From contig CALDOK010000003.1 in the NCBI GenBank assembly GCA_937912125.1, forward strand, positions 1 through 64,000: 64,000 nucleotides of DNA, read 5' to 3'. Below, one piece after another: positions 1-9,348 of the stretch (its first letter is position 1; the number at the start of each line of letters is the position of its first letter). The DNA comes from an uncultured Pseudomonadota bacterium. GTDB lineage: Bacteria; Myxococcota_A; UBA796; JAFGLY01. The notes beneath the pieces are model-generated. The model did no database searches, was not told the origin of the DNA, and saw nothing but the letters and a program-made list of their open reading frames with translations. The position numbers and the translations under genes are program-made.

Positions 1-767
1 ACCTTGAGCATCACGTTGGCGCCCGGGGTGGAGGTGATCGGGTAGGAGGTCTTGCCCACCAGGGGGATGGCCAGGTAGCCGTAGCTACGGCTGGGATCCT
101 GACGGTCGGCCACGGTGATGATGGCCACCTGGGGGTAGTTGACCTTGGGCGGTGTGAACAGCGCGGAGTACCGGCCGTTGCCCAGGTAGGTGAGGTTCGC
201 GATCTCGCCCGAGGTGGGGGCGAGCACCAGCGCCACGTCGGAGACGTCGCCCAGGTCGCCGCCGGTGAGCTGGATGTTGACCGTGGACGAGGTGTCCTGG
301 CCGAGCACGATCTGGGGCGGGTTGGCCGAGACGGTGAGCTGGTGGGACGCGGGGGCCAGCACGTTGAGCCCGTAGACCCTGGCGATGGGGGTCTTGTCGC
401 GCTTCTTGCCCTTGATGGCCAGCTCGACGGTGCGAGCGGCGTCGACCTCGGGAGGGGTGAAGCTGAACTCGTAGACGCCGCCGCCGAGCTCACGCAACAG
501 CGTGGCTGTGCCGCCGGTGGGCACGATCTTGGCGTTCAATCCCTCGAGGGGAGAGCCATCGGCCTCGAGCGCAATCAGCGAAAACTTCACGGGGGTTTTA
601 CCATCCCCGACGACCTGGTCGGCGGGGATGAGTTCCAGAAGACCACCCCCCTCGAAAACCGCCTGGCCGTAGGCGGGTGCGACAAGGGTGGCAGGCATGA
701 CTGCCCACGCGGCAAGCAGGGCGAGAGCGGTCAGCGAAAACCGCAGCCAACGTGCGAACAGGTACAT
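1..767 (-). CDS. Secreted Ig-like/invasin-like domain protein, C-terminus beyond window start (partial)
   Basis: Open frame from ATG at 767 (minus) to the window edge with no stop; N-terminus MYLFARWLRFSLTALALLAAWAVMPATLVAPAYGQA is a signal peptide; beta-rich 'LELIPADQVVGDGKTPVKFSLIALEADGSPLEG' and 'LTVSANPPQIVLGQDTSSTVNIQLTGGD' repeats; AGGAGG SD just upstream. Confidence 0.75.
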   Translation of the reverse strand, partial: MYLFARWLRFSLTALALLAAWAVMPATLVAPAYGQAVFEGGGLLELIPADQVVGDGKTPVKFSLIALEADGSPLEGLNAKIVPTGGTATLLRELGGGVYEFSFTPPEVDAARTVELAIKGKKRDKTPIARVYGLNVLAPASHQLTVSANPPQIVLGQDTSSTVNIQLTGGDLGDVSDVALVLAPTSGEIANLTYLGNGRYSALFTPPKVNYPQVAIITVADRQDPSRSYGYLAIPLVGKTSYPITSTPGANVMLK

Positions 768-819
768 CTTGGCGCCTCCTGGCATCTTCCCTCGAAGATC
801 GAACCCGGTACAGTCCGGG

Positions 820-833
820 GCCGTACGTACGGC
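820..833. promoter_or_regulatory. 14-bp perfect palindrome GCCGTACGTACGGC in divergent intergenic region
   Basis: Direct reading; lies between gene starts at 767 (-) and 931 (+). Confidence 0.4.
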
Positions 834-930
834 GGAGTCCAGCGCAGGGACCCGCAGGGGTTACAATACTAACCCACCCGCCACCCCCCGTTGCGGCTGT
901 GAGTCATCCCACGGAGCACAACTTCCACCG

Positions 931-1311
931 ATGCACCTGGCCGACGAGATCGCAGCAGTTGGGCTGACCCCTGCCATGCGCAGGGTCTTCAACCGCGGCT
1001 TGAGCGCGGTGGCCTGTGCGGACGGCTCCATGGACGAGCCGGAGCGCCTGGCCATCGAGACCCTGCTGGGGGGCAAGCTGGGCGGCAACGCCCCACGCGA
1101 ACCCCTCGAGTCCCTCTGGCCCCACGCCGAGCTCTTCGTGCGCGCCTGCATCCACGTCGCCCTCGTCGACGGCCACTACCGCGTCGAAGAAGCCCGCGCC
1201 GTCAGCCTCATCGCCCACCGCCTGGGCCTGAGCGCCCAGCGGCTGGCTGCCCTCGAGAAGCAGGTGTTCGACAAGCTCGAGGCCGCGTCCCAGCAGCGCA
1301 GGCGGGCTTGA
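931..1311 (+). CDS. TerB-like domain protein
   Basis: MHLADEIAAVGLTPAMRRVFNRGLSAVACADGSMDEPERLAIETLLGG...FVRACIHVALVDGHYRVEEARAVSLIAHRLGLS; ADG..DEPE / DGHYRVEE pattern typical of TerB-like helical domains. Confidence 0.65.
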   Translation: MHLADEIAAVGLTPAMRRVFNRGLSAVACADGSMDEPERLAIETLLGGKLGGNAPREPLESLWPHAELFVRACIHVALVDGHYRVEEARAVSLIAHRLGLSAQRLAALEKQVFDKLEAASQQRRRA

Positions 1312-1358
1312 GAGCCCGACCCACGCGACCATCACCTCCCCCCCCCTCCGGAACCCCC

Positions 1359-1730
1359 ATGTCCACACCCGACAAGCCCAGCCCGGACCTGATGATCGCG
1401 GCCCTGGTCGACCCGCGCCACAAGCACATCTTCGACAAGGCCCTCGAGAAGGCCTCTGAACGAAGCGATGTGGGCGTCTACAACTTCCTGCACACCTGCC
1501 CGGCCTCCCACGGCGACCGCCTGGTGCTCGAGCTGGCCTTCGCATGCTGGCGCGGCTACGGCCCGGCCATCCAGATCGACCAGCTATGGGGCATGGAGCC
1601 CAAGGTCGCCGAGCGCGTGCTCGCGGGGCTGGCCTTGGTCATGGGCGGAGCCGACGCCCCCGCGCTGCTCGCCAAGGCCGCCGAGGGCTGCCAGGCCCTG
1701 CTGCCTCGAGAGCCCGAAGCCAAAGACTAG
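1359..1730 (+). CDS. Hypothetical protein
   Basis: ORF MSTPDKPSPDLMIAALVDPRHKHIFDKALEKASERSDVGVYNFLHTCPASHGDRL..., same strand as and close to the TerB-like gene. Confidence 0.65.
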   Translation: MSTPDKPSPDLMIAALVDPRHKHIFDKALEKASERSDVGVYNFLHTCPASHGDRLVLELAFACWRGYGPAIQIDQLWGMEPKVAERVLAGLALVMGGADAPALLAKAAEGCQALLPREPEAKD

Positions 1731-1733
1731 CTT

Positions 1734-3131
1734 TCAGTTCTCGATCCTGTGCAGCGCGGCCCGCAGGGCGCCCACATCGGGGTGCTGCTGGAGCGCGATG
1801 ACGTAGAGCTCCCTCGCCGCCAGGGCTTCGTTGCGGCGCTCGTACAGGTCGCCAAGGGTGAGCGCCACCAGCGGATCGCCAGGCACCACCTGCCACGCCA
1901 TGCGGCCGTAGCCGATGGCCTGTTGAGCATCGCCGACGCTGGCGTACAGCTGCATCAGGAAGACCAGCGCGCCGGGGTGACGGGCATCCTTGCCGTAGGC
2001 GTAGTGGGCAGCGTGGGCGGCCGCCTTCTTGTCGCCCGCGTCCGCGTAGAGGCGCGCGACCTCGAGCCAGAGGTCGGGGGCGTCATTCCCCCCGATGAGC
2101 AGCGAAGCGCGCATCGCCGCCGCCGCCTGAGGCTTGTGCCCAGCCTGCTCGTGGGCCGACGCCAGCGCGTGGCAGAAGGAGGCCGCCGCTTCGTTCTCGA
2201 AGCCCATGGTGTGGACCGCGTTGTCCTCGTCGTAGCTGTTGGCCTGCTCCCAGGACACCCGGTAGACATCGGTCTGCAGCGCGCTCTCGAGGAACTGGAT
2301 GGCGCGGGCGAACTCGCCCCTGGCCAGGAACATCTGGCCCAGCAGGCCCTGGTTCTCCCCATCGTCGGGCCGCATGGCCACGGAGATGGTCATGGCCCGC
2401 AGCGCGCCCTCCTGGTCGCCCACCTGCTGGGCACGGCCCGCCTGCTCCGTCCACTGCTCGAGCACCTCGGCGCCGTGGCTCTGAAGCTCGCGCACGGTGT
2501 CCTTGCGCTGCGCTGCACGCTCTCCGAGCAAGAACACGGCCGCGACGTCACCCAACGCCGCCACGTCATCGGTCTGAGTGGCGAAGGCCCGCTCGGCCGC
2601 CTCGAGGGCGCGGGGCATCTCACCCGCGCGGGCGAACAGCCAGGCCAGGTAGGCGATGCGTGGTCCGGTGGGCTCGATCTCGACGACCTTCTTCATGGCC
2701 ACCACGGCCTGGCGCGGCTGGCCGCGGACCAGGAACTCCCGAGCCGACAGCTCGAGGAAGTCGGGGTTGGCCGGCTGGGCCTCGAGGGCCACCTTGATCA
2801 GGGCGCGAGCCTCATCGACCTGCCCGGTGCGCACCAGGGCCTCGATGAGCAGAGCGGCGGCACCATCTTCCTCTTCGGCGAGGGCCCTGCGCGCCGGGGC
2901 CACCGCATCGTCGGGGTGACCGTCAGCCAGCAGCGCGCGAGCATACCCAAGCTGGAACGAGGACTTGGTGGGTCGCTTCTCGCAAGCCTTGCGGTAGCAC
3001 CGCGCCGCGTGGGTCGTGCGGCCCTCAGTGAGAAAGGTCTCGCCCTGCTTGGCGAGCTTCTTGGCTCCACAGCCCCCGAGGACCAGCACCGCGACCAGTG
3101 CCAATGCCGCCCGCGAGACGTGGGCGCCCAC
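1734..3131 (-). CDS. TPR-repeat lipoprotein
   Basis: GTG start at 3131 overlapping the upstream stop; signal VSRAALALVAVLVLGGCG with lipobox; multiple TPR units (ALLIEALVRTGQVDEARALIKVALEAQPANPDFLELSAREFL...). Confidence 0.8.
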   Translation of the reverse strand: MGAHVSRAALALVAVLVLGGCGAKKLAKQGETFLTEGRTTHAARCYRKACEKRPTKSSFQLGYARALLADGHPDDAVAPARRALAEEEDGAAALLIEALVRTGQVDEARALIKVALEAQPANPDFLELSAREFLVRGQPRQAVVAMKKVVEIEPTGPRIAYLAWLFARAGEMPRALEAAERAFATQTDDVAALGDVAAVFLLGERAAQRKDTVRELQSHGAEVLEQWTEQAGRAQQVGDQEGALRAMTISVAMRPDDGENQGLLGQMFLARGEFARAIQFLESALQTDVYRVSWEQANSYDEDNAVHTMGFENEAAASFCHALASAHEQAGHKPQAAAAMRASLLIGGNDAPDLWLEVARLYADAGDKKAAAHAAHYAYGKDARHPGALVFLMQLYASVGDAQQAIGYGRMAWQVVPGDPLVALTLGDLYERRNEALAARELYVIALQQHPDVGALRAALHRIEN

Positions 3132-3132
3132 C

Positions 3133-3618
3133 CTACACCCCCGAGCCGAGGACCCAGTACGGGGATCCGGCCAGCTGCTGCTGCACCGCCGCGATCTGGT
3201 GCGGTGGGAGCTCGAAGGTGGCGGGCTGGCCCGAGTTGGGATCGACCTGGGTAGCGAACCAGCGCGAGCCATCCCGAGAGCGATGCAGCACCAGACCACG
3301 GGGATCGTCGTAGACCATCACCAGATCGTCCTGGGCTTCTGCCTCGGGTTCTGGTTCTGGTTCGGGGGGCGCGGCGGAGGGAGGGGGCTCGGGCGCGGAG
3401 ACCTCGAGGACCTCCTCGAGCTCCCAGCGCACCTCGAGCAGCTCGCTCCGAAGGGCGTGATCCACACGATCGCGCACCTTCCCTCCGGTCGGACCGGTGG
3501 CCAGCTCGATGAGCGCGGCCTTGGCCTGCTCGAGCTCGTCTTCACGAGAGGGATCGGGGGCACACTCGCGGATCGTTGCAACCAGTTCGTCGACGGCCTG
3601 CATGGCGCGGCACTCCAA
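3133..3618 (-). CDS. Hypothetical protein with Pro/Glu-rich linker
   Basis: ORF MECRAMQAVDELVATIRECAPDPSREDELEQAK...PEPEPEPEAEAQDDLVMVYDDPRGLVLHRSRDGSRWF; coupled to the TPR lipoprotein. Confidence 0.65.
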   Translation of the reverse strand: MECRAMQAVDELVATIRECAPDPSREDELEQAKAALIELATGPTGGKVRDRVDHALRSELLEVRWELEEVLEVSAPEPPPSAAPPEPEPEPEAEAQDDLVMVYDDPRGLVLHRSRDGSRWFATQVDPNSGQPATFELPPHQIAAVQQQLAGSPYWVLGSGV

Positions 3619-3743
3619 GGCGATGCGGGGCCCGCGAAGGACCCCTGGGCGAGGGGAAGCTTATCACCTCCCCCGCCGCGACAAGCGGGCCGGCCCACTG
3701 CTTCCCGGCGGGATAGGCAGCTGCTCGACCCACGGAAGTGACG

Positions 3744-5192
3744 ATGGCCTCGGATTTCCTCTCCCGCCTGAGCGACAGCGATCGCGCACGGCTCGAGCAC
3801 ATCGGCCGAACCATGGAGCTCGAACCGCGGCATCACCTGCTGGTGCGCGGCGAGAAGAGCGGTGATGTGTTTCGGGTCGAGCGCGGCCAGCTCGAGATCG
3901 TCGATCGACGCTCGCGGCCCGAGGTAGTCCTGGACCTCCTGGGTCCCGGCGAGCTCGTAGGCGAGATGGGCTTCATCGACGGCGCACCGCGCAGCGCCGA
4001 CGCCTTCGCCAGCCCCGGCTGCGTGGTCACCCGCTGGCCCGTGGGCGAACTCCAGGTGCTGCTCGCCTCGGACTCGGCCTTCGCGGCCCGCTTCTGGCGA
4101 GCCATGGCCGAAGAGGTGGCCGACCGTGTGCGGGAGGTGACCTCCAACGCCGTCACCGGAGGGCTGCGAGGCGCCGGCGCAGGGGCCGTGTCCGACGGCA
4201 GCGCCACGATGATGGCGCGCTCCCTGCTCAGCGCGAGCCTGGGCGGCCTGGCCCTGGTGGACCAGCAGCTTCGCCGCGACCCCAGCGATGCCCGGGCGGC
4301 CAAGAGGGTCTCGGAGCTGCTCGACCTGCTCGCCGCCGATCTGATGCGACGCCAGCGGGTCGGCACCGATCCCGCCACCCTCGCCCGGGCGCTCCGCAAG
4401 CTCTCCCAGCAGGTCCACCCCTACCTGCTCCGCTCCACCACGGCAGAGCTCACCCTGAGCGCGCCAGACGGCTTCGCAGGTGGCCCCACGGTGCTGGCCC
4501 ACGCCCTGGCGGGCGAGCCTCGGGGCGACGGCCCCCTGGGTCTGGAGGTCGACCGCTGGCTCCACGAGCAGCCACGCATCAAGGGCCTGCGAGCGCGCCA
4601 CCTGAGAGCCAGCCAGCGCCTCGAGGAGCACCTCACCACCCACCTGGGCGATCTCAGGATCGTGCTCATCAACTGCGCTCAAGGCCCCCTGCTGCATCGC
4701 CTCTGGCAGCAGGTCTCCCGGCACAAGGGGGAGCTCTGGATTGTAGAGCCCACCCGCGCGGCGCTCACCGAGCTGGACACCAGGCTGCCTCGCGCTGGCG
4801 CCGCCATGCGCCTGCGCATGATCCAGGAGCCCCTGGGGACCCCGACCAAGGGCAGCTCACTTCGCAACCTCACCGAGGTCGACTTCATCGTGGCCGACGC
4901 CCTGCTGGACTACCTACCGGCGCGCATGGCCACCGGCACCGTCCGCGAGCTCGCGCAGCGCCTGGGGCCCCGAGGCAGGCTGTTGATCACCGCCCTGGCT
5001 CCCTCCGACGACGACGCGCTCTGGACCCACCTGCTGGAGTGGCCCATCATCCCCCGCAGCCCCGCCAGCCTCGAGGCCATCCTGCGCGCCGCCGGCTGCC
5101 TGGAGGTCGCCGTCTCCGCCAGCGGCGGCCCGGGCTTGTTGGCCGAAGGCGGAGCCGTGGACGCCCCCACCCCCCCCGCGCCACAGGCCTAG
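3744..5192 (+). CDS. Cyclic-nucleotide-binding (CRP-like) domain fused to SAM-methyltransferase-like domain
   Basis: N-term MASDFLSRLSDSDRARLEHIGRTMELEPRHHLLVRGEKSGDVFRVERGQLEIVDRR...LLGPGELVGEMGFIDGAPRSADAFA is a cNMP-binding fold; C-term LRIVLINCAQGPLL...VDFIVADALLDYLP..ATGTVRELAQRLGPRGRLLITALAP resembles a Rossmann methyltransferase. Tracked ORF starts at 3738 (MTMAS). Confidence 0.75.
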   Translation: MASDFLSRLSDSDRARLEHIGRTMELEPRHHLLVRGEKSGDVFRVERGQLEIVDRRSRPEVVLDLLGPGELVGEMGFIDGAPRSADAFASPGCVVTRWPVGELQVLLASDSAFAARFWRAMAEEVADRVREVTSNAVTGGLRGAGAGAVSDGSATMMARSLLSASLGGLALVDQQLRRDPSDARAAKRVSELLDLLAADLMRRQRVGTDPATLARALRKLSQQVHPYLLRSTTAELTLSAPDGFAGGPTVLAHALAGEPRGDGPLGLEVDRWLHEQPRIKGLRARHLRASQRLEEHLTTHLGDLRIVLINCAQGPLLHRLWQQVSRHKGELWIVEPTRAALTELDTRLPRAGAAMRLRMIQEPLGTPTKGSSLRNLTEVDFIVADALLDYLPARMATGTVRELAQRLGPRGRLLITALAPSDDDALWTHLLEWPIIPRSPASLEAILRAAGCLEVAVSASGGPGLLAEGGAVDAPTPPAPQA

Positions 5193-5396
5193 CTCGCGCT
5201 CCAGGCCCCAGCTCTCGCCCAGCGTGCAGGGTCCCCATGGAAGCTCGCAGGTGCTGGGCGGGTTTCGTCCATCCTCGGGACCGTAGCCCGGCTTTGGCCC
5301 GCTGCGGAGCGAGGAATCCCCCGCCCATGGCTTGCTCCGCAGGCGTCGGCGGCGTAGTGTCCTTTGCTGGCTAATCTGGCACCGGAGGAATGGAAC

Positions 5397-6251
5397 ATGT
5401 TGCCGTCCTGGATCAGACCCGTCCTGTTCTCAGCCGTCCTCGTGGGCGCGAGCGCCTGCGGTGGTACGCCTGAGGCCCCTGCCCCGGCTCCTGGGCCCGC
5501 CCCAGAGCCCGCCCCGGCTCCGCAGGCGGCCCCCAGCCTCGACCTGGCCACGCTCCAGGCCCAGGCCCAGAACATCGCCCTGACGCCCTCGCCCGCCGAG
5601 ATGCAGGCGGCGCTGTCCAAGGCCCAGATCACCCAGTCCCTGGCCGAGCTCGTGCAGAAGCGCGAGGTCGACATGGACACCCCCAACAAGGACCGGGTGG
5701 CCGTGCGCACCGGCGTGCTGGTGGCCGACGTGGTGCTCACCATCAAGACCGCCCCCAAGGAAGATCTGGTGGCGCGCCTCCAGGGCATCCAGAAGGGCAT
5801 GCAGCAGCTGGGCGGTGGTGCCGACATCGACAACACCATCACCGACCTGGTCAACCGGATCCAGAACGACGCGGTGTCCCGCGACGAGCTGGTCAAGGAC
5901 ATCGACGAGCTGGCCGGGGTCATCATCCCCGAGATCGAGTACGAGGCCGGCGAGAAGGTCGTCCCCCTCATCCAGGCCGGTTCCTGGCTCGAGGGCGCCA
6001 ACCTGGTCTCCAGCGCCGTGATGGCCTCTGGCAAGTTCGACACCGCCGACGCGCTGCTCAAGCAGCCCGAGGTGGTCAAGTACTTCCGTCAGTACGTCAA
6101 GATCGAAGGCGAGAACGCCCCTGACGAGGTGGTCGCCAAGCTGGAGCAGACCCTGGGTCAGCTCGAGATGATCACCTCCGGCGAGACCCTCGGCGAAGAA
6201 GAAGTCAAGACCATCAACGAGCAGACCGACGCGGTCCTGGCGCTGCTGTAG
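5397..6251 (+). CDS. Lipoprotein, hypothetical
   Basis: MLPSWIRPVLFSAVLVGASACGGTPEAPAPAPGPAPEPAPAPQ: lipobox ASAC followed by AP-rich linker; GGAGGA SD upstream of 5397. Confidence 0.8.
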   Translation: MLPSWIRPVLFSAVLVGASACGGTPEAPAPAPGPAPEPAPAPQAAPSLDLATLQAQAQNIALTPSPAEMQAALSKAQITQSLAELVQKREVDMDTPNKDRVAVRTGVLVADVVLTIKTAPKEDLVARLQGIQKGMQQLGGGADIDNTITDLVNRIQNDAVSRDELVKDIDELAGVIIPEIEYEAGEKVVPLIQAGSWLEGANLVSSAVMASGKFDTADALLKQPEVVKYFRQYVKIEGENAPDEVVAKLEQTLGQLEMITSGETLGEEEVKTINEQTDAVLALL

Positions 6252-6262
6252 TGGAGGCCCCC

Positions 6263-6703
6263 ATGCGTACCCTCACCAGAGCCCTCACCGCTCTCCTGGC
6301 CCTGTCCATCGCCGGCGTCGCCATCGCCGACCAGGACGAAGCCGACACCTGCGTGCGCTCCAAGGTCTGGGAGGCCTACCCCGAAGGCTGGGCCGTCCGG
6401 ACCATCACCAAGGCCAACCTCGGTGAGACCGAGCACCGCATCTACCTGCTGACCCTGTATGCCGGGAACGAGTACAAGTTCCTGGGCTGCGGCGACACCA
6501 GCCTGGTCGACGTCGACCTGGTGCTGTACGACGCCGACGGGCGCATGCTGGTCCAGGATCAGACCGAGGACCGGCAGCCCGTGGTGGAGTTCCGCCCCTC
6601 GTCCACCGACACCTTCTACCTGGCGGTCCACGCTGCCAAGCTCGTCGACGCTTCCGAGACGGGCAAGAAGGCTTCGGTCGCGACGGCCGTCACCTACCGC
6701 TAG
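6263..6703 (+). CDS. Secreted hypothetical protein
   Basis: MRTLTRALTALLALSIAGVAIADQDEADTCVRSKVWEAYPEGWAVRT...; signal peptide; same strand as the preceding lipoprotein. Confidence 0.75.
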   Translation: MRTLTRALTALLALSIAGVAIADQDEADTCVRSKVWEAYPEGWAVRTITKANLGETEHRIYLLTLYAGNEYKFLGCGDTSLVDVDLVLYDADGRMLVQDQTEDRQPVVEFRPSSTDTFYLAVHAAKLVDASETGKKASVATAVTYR

Positions 6704-6727
6704 TCCAGCGCACTCTCCCGGCCCGCC

Positions 6728-9325
6728 ATGAGCTCCATCGGCACCGGGCAGAGTGGCAACGCGACGCCCCCACTCGCGGGGCGTCTGCGCGATCGGCTGC
6801 TCGGGATCCTCTCCAGCCGGGGGCTGTCCGCGTCGCCTGAGCTGGTGCGCCTGATCGTGGACTTCACCCACGCCCTGCTGCGCGCCGATCCACGCCTGGC
6901 TGGGCTGAGCGCCCAGCGCCTGGACAAGCTGGCCCAACGCCTGGGCGCTCGCACCAACCTGGCGCCCGCGGCCGTGGCCCAGATGGTGCGCATCGCCATG
7001 GCGCCCGAGTACCGCATGGCCCACGATCAGCGCGAGCTCGCGGCCTTCCGCGCCCGCTACGGCGACGAGGCCGCGGTCTCACTGGCCGAGCAGGACCAAG
7101 AAGCGGTGGACCTCCCTGGCTTCGCCCGGCGCCACGGCTCGGCGGACGCCCTGCTGCTGCTCGACGCCCTGGTGGAGCTGTACGCCGCAGACGGCGGCAT
7201 CGCACCACAGGATCTCACCCGCCTCGAGACCGCCGCCGATTCCCTGGGCGTCGACGGCGTGCTCTTCGGCAGCCTGCTGCGCAAGCACGATCCTCGCCAC
7301 GCCCAGGGCGAGCACCGCTTCGCCCTCGAGGGCGACGTGGTGACCATCGGGCGACGCTCCGACTGCTCGGTCCAGCTGATGGACCCCCAGGTGGCTCCCG
7401 TGCACGCTCGCCTGGTGCGCAGCACCGACGGCTGGCGGGTGGTCGACACCGGCAGCGGCCGCGCCACCGTGGTGGACGGCGAAGCGGTCGCGTCCGCGCC
7501 CCTGGCCCTGGGCCAGCGGCTGCGCATCGGCCCCTTCACCCTCTTCTTGGCCGAGCAGGGCGACACCCTGGTGGCCGAGTCCGACCGGGCGTTCTCCGCC
7601 CTGACCCTGCGCCACGTGCAGCGCACCATCGTGGCCAAGGGCAAGTCCAAGGATCTGCTGTCCGACGTGGGCTTCACGGCCTACTCCGGCGAGGTCATCG
7701 CGGTGGTCGGCCCCTCGGGCTCGGGCAAGACCACCCTGCTCAACGCCATCACCGGCATCGCGCCTCCCGACTCCGGCGACATCCTGCTGGACGGCGCGTC
7801 CTTCCACCGCCTGCTGGCCTACGACCGCAGCGCCGTGGGCATCGTGCCCCAGGACGATCTGGTCCACGCCGAGCTGACCGTCGAGGAGGCCCTGCGCTAC
7901 GCCGGCAAGCTGCGCTTCCCTGCCGACGTGACCGACGCCGAGCTGGACGGGGCCGTCGACCGGGTCATCCGCACCCTGGACATCGAGGACATCCGCACCA
8001 GCCGCATCGGCGATGTACAGCGCCGCGGCATCTCCGGCGGCCAGCGCAAGCGGGTCAACCTGGGCCAGGAGCTGCTCACTCGCTCCACCCGCGTGCTCTT
8101 CCTGGACGAGCCCACCTCGGGGCTCGACCCCCGCTCGGCGCAGGACATCGTGCGGCTGGCCCGCCGCCTGGCCGACGAGGGGCGCATCGTCTTCCTGGTC
8201 ACCCACGACCTCACCCCCGCGGTGATCCGCCAGATCGACCACCTGCTGGTGCTGCATCGCGGCGGGCACGTCATCTTCTTCGGCCCCCCCGACGAGGGCT
8301 GCGAGTTCTTCCAGGCGCCATCCCCGGACGCCCTGTTCCTGCGCCTGGACGACCACAGCCCCGAGCACTGGGCCCAGGCCTACCGGAAGTCCGCGGCCTG
8401 GCAGAAGTACGTCGCCACTCGCGAGTACTTGATCTCGAGCGGTGACATCACCCGCAGCGCCGACCAGGTCCAGCCGGTGCCGACCACCAAGCCCAGGCGC
8501 TCCCTGCTGGGCGATCTGTGGACCCAGACCAGCCGCTACGCCCGCACCAAGTGGCGCGACTCCCTGGGCGCCGCTGTGCTGATCCTGCAGCCGCCCATCC
8601 TGGCGCTGGTGATGCTGATCGTCTTCCCCCAGCCCACCGCGCCCTGCATCTTCATGCTGGCCCTGTCGTCCCTGTGGTTCGGCATGTCCTCGGCCGTGCG
8701 CGAGCTGATCAGCGATCGCGCCATCTGGCGCCGGGAGCGACGGGTTGGGGCCCGGCTGCTGCCCTACGTCGGCTCCAAGATCTGCATCCTGGGCGCGGTG
8801 GTCACGGTGCAGTGCACGGTGCTCACCACCATGCTCTTCTTCCCTCTTCACCTTGGCGAACACGGCTTCAGCCTGCCCCTGCTGGCCGCGGTCCAGGCTC
8901 TCACCGGCCTGTCCGGCATGGGCCTGGGCTTGTTGATCTCGGCCTCCTTCTCGTCCTCCGAAGCCGCCGTGGGCACCCTGCCCCTGATCATCGTCCCGCA
9001 GATCACCTTCTCCGCCATCATGGTGCCCATCCAGCGCATGGGCATGGTGGCCAAGGCCGCCACCTGGGTCACGCTGCAGCGCTATGCGCTGGACGCCTCC
9101 ATCAAGGCCGGCGAGGCCCTCGAGGTCGCCTACAAGTACGACAAGACCCGCTGGGAAAAGCAGGTCATCACCGGCACCCTGTACGATCTGGGCCTCAAGC
9201 CGATGAACCCCGACGACATGGGCCTGAGCATCGGTACACTCATGGCGGCCCTGGCCGGGTTCGGCCTGCTGTTCATGTTCCTCGCGGCCGTGATCACGAA
9301 GCTCCGGGACAGGCAGGGGGCGTAG
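6728..9325 (+). CDS. TerB-like/FHA/ABC ATPase/ABC-2 membrane fusion protein (ABCG-like)
   Basis: TerB-like 'LDALVELYAADGGIAPQDLTRLETAADSLGV'; FHA 'FALEGDVVTIGRRSDCSVQLMDPQVAPVHARLVRS'; Walker A GPSGSGKTT, signature ISGGQRKRVNLGQELL, Walker B VLFLDEPTSGLD; C-terminal TM segments. Confidence 0.93.
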   Translation: MSSIGTGQSGNATPPLAGRLRDRLLGILSSRGLSASPELVRLIVDFTHALLRADPRLAGLSAQRLDKLAQRLGARTNLAPAAVAQMVRIAMAPEYRMAHDQRELAAFRARYGDEAAVSLAEQDQEAVDLPGFARRHGSADALLLLDALVELYAADGGIAPQDLTRLETAADSLGVDGVLFGSLLRKHDPRHAQGEHRFALEGDVVTIGRRSDCSVQLMDPQVAPVHARLVRSTDGWRVVDTGSGRATVVDGEAVASAPLALGQRLRIGPFTLFLAEQGDTLVAESDRAFSALTLRHVQRTIVAKGKSKDLLSDVGFTAYSGEVIAVVGPSGSGKTTLLNAITGIAPPDSGDILLDGASFHRLLAYDRSAVGIVPQDDLVHAELTVEEALRYAGKLRFPADVTDAELDGAVDRVIRTLDIEDIRTSRIGDVQRRGISGGQRKRVNLGQELLTRSTRVLFLDEPTSGLDPRSAQDIVRLARRLADEGRIVFLVTHDLTPAVIRQIDHLLVLHRGGHVIFFGPPDEGCEFFQAPSPDALFLRLDDHSPEHWAQAYRKSAAWQKYVATREYLISSGDITRSADQVQPVPTTKPRRSLLGDLWTQTSRYARTKWRDSLGAAVLILQPPILALVMLIVFPQPTAPCIFMLALSSLWFGMSSAVRELISDRAIWRRERRVGARLLPYVGSKICILGAVVTVQCTVLTTMLFFPLHLGEHGFSLPLLAAVQALTGLSGMGLGLLISASFSSSEAAVGTLPLIIVPQITFSAIMVPIQRMGMVAKAATWVTLQRYALDASIKAGEALEVAYKYDKTRWEKQVITGTLYDLGLKPMNPDDMGLSIGTLMAALAGFGLLFMFLAAVITKLRDRQGA

Positions 9326-9348
9326 GGGACCGCCCGGCGCGGCGCCCG

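Noticed and set aside
931-9325. TerB-like proteins as part of a tellurite-resistance or Ter phage-defence system
   Set aside because: No TerC/TerD/TerY or associated genes in the window; TerB-like folds are common in unrelated contexts.
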